From positions 1 to 6,407 of the forward strand of contig NYXM01000095.1 in NCBI GenBank assembly GCA_002685655.1: a stretch of DNA of 6,407 nucleotides. Direction: 5' to 3'. Shown piece after piece: positions 1-4,877 of the stretch. A model generated the notes under the pieces. That model was not told the DNA's origin. It did not search any database and was given only the letters and a program-made list of their open reading frames with translations. The stretch comes from Planctomycetaceae bacterium (GTDB lineage: Bacteria; Planctomycetota; Planctomycetia; Pirellulales; Pirellulaceae). Position 1 is the stretch's first letter, and every line of letters starts with the position of its first letter. The translations under genes and the position numbers were made by a program.

Positions 1-44
1 GTAGCTCGTCAATGATCCTGTCCCTACTGTCCATCCGCGAACAG

Positions 45-58
45 TAGCAATTTTGCTA
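45..58. promoter_or_regulatory. 14-bp inverted repeat, possible operator upstream of the operon
   Basis: TAGCAA and TTGCTA form a perfect 6-bp inverted repeat separated by TT. The element sits about 60 bp before the first TTG start of the RuvB-like ORF, in a stretch closed by stops in all three plus frames. A second short inverted repeat, ACCGT-GA-ACGGT, lies at 82-93. The AT-rich palindrome could be a repressor site for the operon, but no clear -35/-10 pair was found beside it, so the regulatory role is only inferred. Confidence 0.25.
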
Positions 59-116
59 AACTAACGATGTACCAATTCTTTACCGTGAACGGTTACCCAC
101 AGATCAACCTGGACGG

Positions 117-644
117 TTGAGCAACGCACTTCACAAACGAATACCTATATGCGTCTCGCTCTGCTTCTATCCCATTCGTGAGCTGAAAGAGATAGTCGAC
201 CGTCTTGCGACCGACCTGGACGTGCTAGTGAGTCCACATGGAGCACGGCTAATCGCGGAAGTGTCGGGTGGCTTACCGCGCAAGGCGAAGCACCACTTGC
301 AGAATATGCGACGACACATCCCGGGCGCCCAGAGTCGACAGATCCACCTTAAGGAAGTCAGGCGTTTCCTTCGCGAGTTTGGTGTGGATGCGAAGGGGCT
401 CACCGCACAAGATCGCCTCTATCTCTCCTATCTCAGGGACGTTGGCTCGGCTTCGTTGGAGTCTCTGGCGATCTGCCTCGGGCTCGACGCACCCTACGTA
501 CGTCAACAGATTGAGCCGCTGCTAATTCAGCAGCACCGGCTTGTAGTCATCGGTCCCAGTGGCCGCCGCCTCACACCCGCCGGAAAACAGTGGATCGAAC
601 AACACAATAGCAACACAGTTAAGGAGAACAACCACGATGAGTAA
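117..644 (+). CDS. RuvB-like C-terminal piece (AAA lid plus winged helix), lacking the ATPase core; probably 5'-truncated
   Basis: The 175 residues read like the C-terminal half of RuvB. Residues 2-20 resemble the stretch after sensor 1 (an LSNAL..RI pattern), residues 21-64 the helical lid with a SGGLPRKAKHHL segment (RuvB has a SRGTPR-like motif there), and residues 94-162 the winged-helix DNA-binding domain beginning GLTAQDRLYL. There is no Walker A or B. The frame is open back to 60, where the text TDQPGRLSNAL still resembles the RuvB sensor region, and a TAA stands at 57-59. All three plus frames carry stops in the first 64 bases, so an intact ATPase cannot lie directly upstream in this assembly. 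No ATG occurs before codon 64; the TTG at 117 is the only plausible early start and has no convincing ribosome binding site. The stop overlaps the next gene by 8 bp, which argues that the piece is still part of the operon. It could be a degraded gene or a free winged-helix adaptor. In the family this domain binds DNA at Holliday junctions. Confidence 0.6.
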   Translation: MSNALHKRIPICVSLCFYPIRELKEIVDRLATDLDVLVSPHGARLIAEVSGGLPRKAKHHLQNMRRHIPGAQSRQIHLKEVRRFLREFGVDAKGLTAQDRLYLSYLRDVGSASLESLAICLGLDAPYVRQQIEPLLIQQHRLVVIGPSGRRLTPAGKQWIEQHNSNTVKENNHDE

Positions 645-1668
645 TTTGAAAGCAGGACGCCAAGCTATCGACTTCGTCAAATTCTGCTATGAATCCGATC
701 GACCGTTGCTCCTTTCGGGAAAACACGGAATCGGGAAAAGCGAATTGATCGAGCAAGCGGCAAAAGAGCTTGGGATCGCGTTTATCGTTCGCGACCTGAG
801 TCTCATGGAACCACCCGATTTGATCGGGCTGCCAAAAATGAGCGGTAGAACCACAATGTACTTGCCACCAGACTTCTTGCCGAAGGGAGGTAAAGGCATC
901 TTGGCATTCGAAGAATTGAATCGTTGCGAGCGATACATGCGAGCGCCGTGTCTGCAGCTGCTGACGAGCCGAACGCTTAACGACTACGTGCTACCCAATG
1001 GCTGGTTACCCGCGGCAGCAATAAACCCGCCCGACTCGGAATATGAAGTGTTAGAACTGGACCCAGCGTTGTTATCCAGATTCACCATCACAACGCTCGT
1101 GTCTGATGTAAGTGAATGGCTAGATTGGGCACGCGACAATGATGTTCATACGGGAGTCATCGAATACGCGGAGAATGATTCGACGATTTTCGATGAACCT
1201 CATAGCAATCCGCGTGCTTGGAAGTACGTTTCCGACTTCTTGAAAACCGCTGACAATTCGGACTTCCCGCAATCGATATTACGAGCCGCGGTACAAGGAC
1301 TCGTCGGTGACAAACGCGGGACAGCGTTTCTTAGTACGCTGAAAAAGATCGCCAAGCCGCTGACGACGGAGTCAGTTCTGGCGTCATATTTGAAGCACCG
1401 CGCCAAGGTCAAGGAGTGGGTTGACGCCGGCAAGCTTGATCTTGTCGAGGCAACGCTCTTGGCGCTTCAAAAGCACCTCCAGCCCAAGGCCGACTACAAG
1501 TCAGTAAAGGAAGATTTGAAACGCTGGGGCAACTTGGCACACTTCCTGTCTGATCTTCCCCCCGATCTCCTTCGGTCGGCCAAGAGTTTCTTTAGGGAGC
1601 GCAAGTACGAGTTTCCCCAGGTGCAAAAGACGACTAAGCCTCGCAAAGCGAAAAGGAGGGTTGCATGA
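637..1668 (+). CDS. MoxR-family AAA+ ATPase
   Basis: This 343-aa protein starts at an ATG placed 9 bp after AAGGAGA (621-627); in-frame sequence upstream of 637 is the shadow of the RuvB-like gene. Visible motifs are Walker A GKHGIGKS (28-35), Walker B ILAFEELNR (88-96) with Glu-Glu where most AAA+ proteins have Asp-Glu, a sensor-1-like Asn in AAINP (N130), and an arginine in DPALLSRF (R148) at the usual position for a finger arginine. The segment EPPDLIGLP (58-66) resembles the MoxR substrate-loop region. The C-terminal 190 residues form a helical lid ending in a basic tail (KPRKAKRR). MoxR ATPases form hexameric cytoplasmic rings that work with a vWA partner to remodel or activate client proteins, as in CbbQ/CbbO, NorQ/NorD and RavA/ViaA. 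The vWA partner here is the next gene, sharing an ATGA overlap. The family call is firm; the client is unknown. Confidence 0.9.
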   Translation: MSNLKAGRQAIDFVKFCYESDRPLLLSGKHGIGKSELIEQAAKELGIAFIVRDLSLMEPPDLIGLPKMSGRTTMYLPPDFLPKGGKGILAFEELNRCERYMRAPCLQLLTSRTLNDYVLPNGWLPAAAINPPDSEYEVLELDPALLSRFTITTLVSDVSEWLDWARDNDVHTGVIEYAENDSTIFDEPHSNPRAWKYVSDFLKTADNSDFPQSILRAAVQGLVGDKRGTAFLSTLKKIAKPLTTESVLASYLKHRAKVKEWVDAGKLDLVEATLLALQKHLQPKADYKSVKEDLKRWGNLAHFLSDLPPDLLRSAKSFFRERKYEFPQVQKTTKPRKAKRRVA

Positions 1669-2864
1669 GCGCCATCGATAATGGGCGAGATCGAGCTGAA
1701 GGAAAGATTAATATCGCAATCCAGCGTCTAGCGGAGAAGTATCCGTTCCATGCGAGCATTCTGGAGCAGTTCCAGGTCTTGTCCCGACCGTCGGTTGTCA
1801 CGATCGGAGTGATGGCCGCTGCAGACGGAGTATTGTTGCTCTATTCCCCGGAGTTCGTAAACGACTTGCCACTCGATCAACTAACTGGCGTGCTGCTCCA
1901 CGAGGTACACCACGTGCTGTTCCGGCACATCCTGGTTGATCCGAAGGATTACCCGGACGAATGGGCCCGTACGGTCGCCGAAGAATTGACGGTCAATGAA
2001 TTCGTCAAGGAGCCGCTTCCAGAAGGAGTCATCACATTAGAGCTGTTTCCCCATCTACCATCGATGGAGTCGACAGATCAACGCTATCGTCGGCTTAAGC
2101 AGGAGTCCAACCGTCTTCCGATTGGCGGACCAAACGCTGGCACTAATAGCGGCCAGATTGGGAACATGATCGACGACCACTCGGTCTGGCTGGACGGCAC
2201 GCTCGATGCGAAGGACGTCGACGAGATCATTCTGGAAGTGATCGACAGCGCCGTATCGGCCGTTGGTACGGACAAGGTCCCACCGGAGTTAAGAAGATCT
2301 GCTGGTATCGGATCTGGTGACGACCAATTCGGAATCCAAGGGCTTTGTTCTGGGCAACTCGACTGGAGAGCGATTCTTCGACAACGCGTCGGTCAAGTCC
2401 TTCACGTTCGACCCACATTTGGCCGGCCTCCGCGCAGGTTCCCAGATTTAGTCGGTATTGTCCCCGGTCGGCGAAGGCGGCCGGATTGTCAGAAGATATT
2501 GGCCGTGATCGACACGTCTGGGTCGATTACGCCACATCTGCTCGAATCGATCAATGCGGAGCTGGTGAGACTCGCCAGGGACTACCCCGTTCTGATCGTC
2601 GAATGTGATGCGGCGATCAAAGCCGTCTATAGCTACCGACCGGTCAAGAAGGTCACAGGTGGGGGTGGTACCGACTTTCGCCCCGTGTTCGACCCCGACT
2701 TCCTTCGGCGTCACCACCCCGATCTGATCGTGTACTTCACCGACGGATACGGGACGGCTCCTGAGCGACCTCCAAGACCGCCCGTGATCTGGTGCATTAC
2801 GCCGCACGGACAAGCGCCGACAGACTGGGGCAGAGTCATACAGATGGAGAATGGCAAAACATGA
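1665..2864 (+). CDS. DUF2201-type protein: HExxH metallopeptidase-like domain plus vWA-like domain
   Basis: The 399-aa protein starts in an ATGA overlap with the MoxR gene, preceded by AGGAGGG. The N-terminal part carries HEVHH (79-83) and a further His at 88, the layout of the DUF2201 N-terminal putative metallopeptidase domain. Downstream, WARTVAEELTVNEFV (100-114) matches the conserved helix that usually reads W..A.D..vN, with Glu (E106 or E107) in the place of Asp as a possible third metal ligand. The C-terminal vWA-like domain has a complete-looking MIDAS: DTSGS (283-287), TD after a glycine run (T336/D337) and TDG (D360). DUF2201 proteins are typically encoded beside a MoxR ATPase and are thought to bind clients through the vWA metal site. 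Whether the HExxH centre cleaves protein or only binds metal is unknown. Location is probably cytoplasmic: no signal peptide or membrane segment is seen. The next ORF begins in another ATGA overlap. Confidence 0.9.
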   Translation: MSAIDNGRDRAEGKINIAIQRLAEKYPFHASILEQFQVLSRPSVVTIGVMAAADGVLLLYSPEFVNDLPLDQLTGVLLHEVHHVLFRHILVDPKDYPDEWARTVAEELTVNEFVKEPLPEGVITLELFPHLPSMESTDQRYRRLKQESNRLPIGGPNAGTNSGQIGNMIDDHSVWLDGTLDAKDVDEIILEVIDSAVSAVGTDKVPPELRRSAGIGSGDDQFGIQGLCSGQLDWRAILRQRVGQVLHVRPTFGRPPRRFPDLVGIVPGRRRRPDCQKILAVIDTSGSITPHLLESINAELVRLARDYPVLIVECDAAIKAVYSYRPVKKVTGGGGTDFRPVFDPDFLRRHHPDLIVYFTDGYGTAPERPPRPPVIWCITPHGQAPTDWGRVIQMENGKT

Positions 2865-3154
2865 ACCTATTGAACGAAAATCACCGAGGATGTACGGAAC
2901 TTGATCCGGTTTGTACAGAAAACTCGGATGCCAACTTGAATTCGGAGACCAGATTTCGGTCCGAACGGGATGATTTCGGTCCCGTTGTAGCCGATTCAGG
3001 TTCATGGGAAGCTGAAAATGGTGATACACGCGAAAGGCGAGTGTGTATGTTGGCCTGTGGCAATAAGCCTGGTGAAAGAACTTTTAGTGCCGGACATCGT
3101 GACCGTAATTCGGTCTCATTCGACACAGGTAACTGTTTACGCAGTCATCTGTGA
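2861..3154 (+). CDS. Small acidic ORF coupled to the vWA gene, unknown function
   Basis: The ATG sits in an ATGA overlap with the stop of the vWA gene, the same arrangement as between MoxR and vWA, which is the main reason to consider it real. The 97-aa product is polar and acidic in its first 55 residues and carries five cysteines overall. It resembles nothing I recognise. From 3018 on it shares DNA with a zinc-finger ORF in another frame, and its own C-terminal half reads like a shadow. It may be a short leader that couples translation to the downstream ORF, or the 5' part of one gene broken by a +1 frameshift near 3000-3030. Its first half also contains an 11-bp direct repeat and a hairpin. 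Confidence 0.35.
   Translation: MNLLNENHRGCTELDPVCTENSDANLNSETRFRSERDDFGPVVADSGSWEAENGDTRERRVCMLACGNKPGERTFSAGHRDRNSVSFDTGNCLRSHL
2952..2986 (+). repeat. 11-bp direct repeats overlapping a 7-bp-stem hairpin
   Basis: GATTTCGGTCC occurs twice, at 2952-2962 and 2972-2982, exactly 20 bp apart. The second copy overlaps an inverted repeat AACGGGA (2964-2970) / TCCCGTT (2980-2986) with a 9-base loop. Two turns of helix between the copies put them on the same DNA face, as expected for a dimeric regulator, while the hairpin could act in the mRNA just ahead of the zinc-finger ORF. No T-run follows, so it is not an ordinary terminator. Confidence 0.4.
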
Positions 3155-3341
3155 CCGTTGTTGGTTTACGTCACGCATGCCAGATTGCATGCGAGCCGTA
3201 AAGAAGCATCAAGTAACTCACACTGGTATCTGGGAACTGCCGTTTCGAGTTTATCAGATTGAAGTTTCTCGTCGCGGAGAAAATATTGTCGTTCGTTCAA
3301 GGCGCCAAGCCAGGATCATTAGTGAAACGTTCTCGCCTTGA
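3018..3341 (+). CDS. Small C2H2-like zinc-finger protein, function unknown
   Basis: The 107-aa product has CDRC at residues 45-48 followed by KKHQVTHTG, giving C-x2-C-x15-H-x3-H with histidines at 64 and 68. That is a zinc-finger-like spacing, although bacterial proteins of this length with it are poorly described. A CVC pair is at 9-11, and the C-terminal third is basic (VSRRGENIVVRSRRQAR), which would suit nucleic-acid or protein contacts. GGGAAG (3006-3011) lies 6 bp before the ATG. The frame is closed by TAG at 2988, so the start cannot move far upstream. It overlaps the preceding small ORF by 137 bp in a different frame; the zinc finger lies in the later part of the ORF and is the better coding candidate. 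It follows the MoxR/vWA pair and probably belongs to the same operon. Confidence 0.55.
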   Translation: MVIHAKGECVCWPVAISLVKELLVPDIVTVIRSHSTQVTVYAVICDRCWFTSRMPDCMRAVKKHQVTHTGIWELPFRVYQIEVSRRGENIVVRSRRQARIISETFSP

Positions 3342-3362
3342 TCGTGAAATAGTTTTGCCGCC

Positions 3363-3390
3363 TTGACTTGTACAGGCGAGCCTGAATAAT
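3363..3390 (+). promoter_or_regulatory. Sigma70-like promoter for the ART-like gene
   Basis: TTGACT (3363-3368) and AATAAT (3385-3390) each match the -35 and -10 consensus at five of six positions and are 16 bp apart. The element begins about 20 bp after the zinc-finger ORF stops, so it could start a separate transcript for the downstream gene with a leader of about 270 bases. The consensus is from proteobacterial promoters and has not been confirmed for this organism. Confidence 0.45.
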
Positions 3391-3399
3391 CGAATGCAC

Positions 3400-3409
3400 G
3401 ATACGTATC
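3400..3409. promoter_or_regulatory. Perfect 10-bp palindrome at the predicted transcription start
   Basis: GATACGTATC is self-complementary over all ten bases and begins 10 bp after the predicted -10 box, covering roughly +3 to +13. A palindrome there is well placed for a repressor to block transcription initiation. No protein in the window can be assigned to it. Confidence 0.3.
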
Positions 3410-3461
3410 AGCTTAAGCGGTGAGTTTCGACAGCCGCTGCGGATACATCCACGAAACAAAC

Positions 3462-3498
3462 TGCCGCCACAAGAGCTAACGCAACAAGGTTGGCGGCA
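3462..3498 (+). repeat. 8-bp inverted repeat with a 21-base loop in the leader
   Basis: TGCCGCCA (3462-3469) and TGGCGGCA (3491-3498) are perfect reverse complements. The element lies in the 325-bp gap between the zinc-finger ORF and the ART-like ORF, inside the predicted long leader. It may fold in RNA; no T-run follows it. The flanks do not fit the core-site consensus of integron attC sites. Confidence 0.3.
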
Positions 3499-3666
3499 CT
3501 GAACTCTCGTAGGACTTCTCATTCGATCCGAAGCGGTCGAATCGCAATGTGGTACACGTGGCTGAATGCCACCGAGCCCTCTAAACGTCCACCCTGGTCG
3601 TCAGCCTTTCCCGAGCGGCTTGCCGCGCGCTTTCAGGGCGGATCAAGACGGACGAGGAGAATCTTC

Positions 3667-4545
3667 ATGAAGCCGAAAGACCGAGTACCGCCCCGCGCAA
3701 GAACACAAAAATCCCGAATGCTGAAGGCCATCGGCAGGATGTCAAACCAATTGTTGGAGGAATGCAATGCGATCAAGGAACTACTGGCCAATGGAACACA
3801 GCTGGCTGCTGGCCAACTCACCCTTTCATGGCCCATTTGTTTTCAACAACTATACCGCTGGCTGTCATGCGCTTCGCAAAGCTGCCAGCGTCAAAACACA
3901 AGGAATACGACGATGTTTGAATTAAAAAACCTGTATCATTTTACTCAACTGCTTTGCCTGCCCCGAATCATGAGCGAGGGCATCAAAGGTGGCGAAGTCC
4001 CTGTACTTGATCGCCCTTACAACCGGCGTCCCAAGGCAGTAAACCTAACGCGAAATCCCGATCCAAAGGCGCAAGGTATCTGGAACGTAGGCCCCACCGA
4101 CAAATCGAGAGTGCGGTTTCTCGTCGATCTGCCGGCCGACGAGATCATTCGTTTCAAAGAAGCCTGCAGGCAACACAAGATACGGGCAAGCTGGATTAAG
4201 ATCTTAGCGCCGGGTGGTGAGCACTTTGACTGGTTCTTCTACGACGACGTGATTCCCGTCGAGAGGATTCGCCGGATCGATGTTGCCTTGGAACATGGTG
4301 GGCCACTTGAAATGATTCAAGGTCATGCTTTGGATTCACTGATCGAAATAGTCGAAGCCGAAGTGAAAGAGAAGCTGAGATTTGGCATCGATCGAGATGG
4401 TGGCGAAATCATAGGCATGGCGAGCCACGAGGATAGTTGGCTTCTCGATGGACCAGAACTCCGACGGGCGCCGCCGACGTGCAACCTGAGGGAACGTCTT
4501 TCACTGACCACTGGAGTTCCCGGTTGCCAGTCGTCGTACTCTTGA
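3667..4545 (+). CDS. ADP-ribosyltransferase-like (DarT/KptA-type fold) protein with optional N-terminal extension
   Basis: Two starts are possible. ATG 3667 follows GAGGAGA (3654-3660) by 6 bp and gives 292 aa. ATG 3913 follows AAGGA (3900-3904) by 8 bp and gives 210 aa beginning right at the recognisable domain. Counted from 3913, residues 7-24 read LYHFTQLLCLPRIMSEGI, the aromatic-His-x-Thr followed by an 'xxIxxxGI' helix seen at the start of DarT- and KptA-like ART folds. KAVNLTRNPD follows at 41-50, RVRFLVDLP at 66-74, WFFYDDVIP at 107-115, and E117 is a candidate catalytic or structural Glu. ART enzymes transfer ADP-ribose from NAD to DNA, RNA or protein; which applies here, if any, is unknown. 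The longer form adds an amphipathic helix (about 18-47) and then a Cys/Gln-rich stretch that looks less like protein. The last 25 residues change character and may be read-through into intergenic sequence. The family call is motif-based inference. Confidence 0.65.
   Translation: MKPKDRVPPRARTQKSRMLKAIGRMSNQLLEECNAIKELLANGTQLAAGQLTLSWPICFQQLYRWLSCASQSCQRQNTRNTTMFELKNLYHFTQLLCLPRIMSEGIKGGEVPVLDRPYNRRPKAVNLTRNPDPKAQGIWNVGPTDKSRVRFLVDLPADEIIRFKEACRQHKIRASWIKILAPGGEHFDWFFYDDVIPVERIRRIDVALEHGGPLEMIQGHALDSLIEIVEAEVKEKLRFGIDRDGGEIIGMASHEDSWLLDGPELRRAPPTCNLRERLSLTTGVPGCQSSYS
3856..3890 (+). repeat. Hairpin just upstream of the internal ART-like start
   Basis: CGCTGGC (3856-3862) pairs perfectly with GCCAGCG (3884-3890). 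Inside the loop TGCG (3868-3871) pairs with CGCA (3875-3878) around CTT. The structure ends 9 bases before the AAGGA ribosome binding site that serves ATG 3913, so it could modulate translation from that start. If the 3667 start is used, the same bases encode a Cys/Gln-rich stretch of the extension. Confidence 0.35.
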
Positions 4546-4828
4546 TCAATCGGCGGCCTCGAATAGGAAGGAGGAGAATCGGCGGCGACGCTTGAGAACC
4601 TAGCGCGTCGTATTCTGTAGTCCTCGCTTCGCTGTCGTACGGCGCGGGGATCCTTCTTCAACACATCCGTGTCCTCGGCAAACCGCCCACATGCAAAAGT
4701 TTAGAGAGCCCACCCGAAGCGATCGTTTCGTTCGGGTCGGCGTGAATACATCCAATCCGATGTCGATGTCGAATTGGCCTGGCATGGTTTCAGGAACGTT
4801 ACCTGACTTACCATCCAATTGATTCATA
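4546..4828. other. Intergenic spacer with a small ORF and a hairpin; possible repeated intergenic element
   Basis: No convincing gene lies between the ART-like stop and the hairpin before the radical SAM gene. A plus-strand 43-codon ORF (4691-4822) exists but has no ribosome binding site; minus-strand ORFs here lack domains. ACCCGAA (4712-4718) and TTCGGGT (4731-4737) form a perfect 7-bp stem. GATGTC is repeated in tandem near 4758. A strong purine-rich AGGAAGGAGGAG at about 4566-4577 has no start codon at a useful distance. The text resembles spacer sequence I associate with planctomycetes, which is only an impression. Confidence 0.4.
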
Positions 4829-4859
4829 GCACGAAGGCGACTGATAGTCGCCTTCGTGC
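4829..4859. terminator. Perfect 13-bp hairpin, terminator-like, before the radical SAM gene
   Basis: GCACGAAGGCGAC (4829-4841) and its exact reverse complement (4847-4859) flank a five-base loop TGATA. The stem is perfect and GC-rich, as in intrinsic terminators, but neither strand has a following T-run. It probably insulates the radical SAM gene from upstream transcription. Because it ends directly at an ATG (4860) and 3 bases before the GGAG of the chosen start, it could also act as an attenuator or a translational control element. Confidence 0.5.
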
Positions 4860-4877
4860 ATGGAGCGTACTTACACT

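Noticed and set aside
2952..2982. Start of a CRISPR-like repeat array
   Set aside because: Only two 11-bp copies with a 9-bp gap, far too short for repeats and spacers, and no cas genes.
2448..3029. 193-codon minus-strand ORF antisense to the vWA domain
   Set aside because: Covers the MIDAS-coding DNA of the real gene on the opposite strand and has no family features.
3462..3498. Possible integron attC recombination site
   Set aside because: The stem is good but the flanking bases do not fit the GTTRRRY/RYYYAAC core sites, and no integrase or cassette pattern is present.
4323..4664. 113-codon minus-strand ORF antisense to the ART-like 3' end
   Set aside because: Low-complexity Arg/Ser-rich translation with no domain and no ribosome binding site seen; probably a shadow plus spacer sequence.
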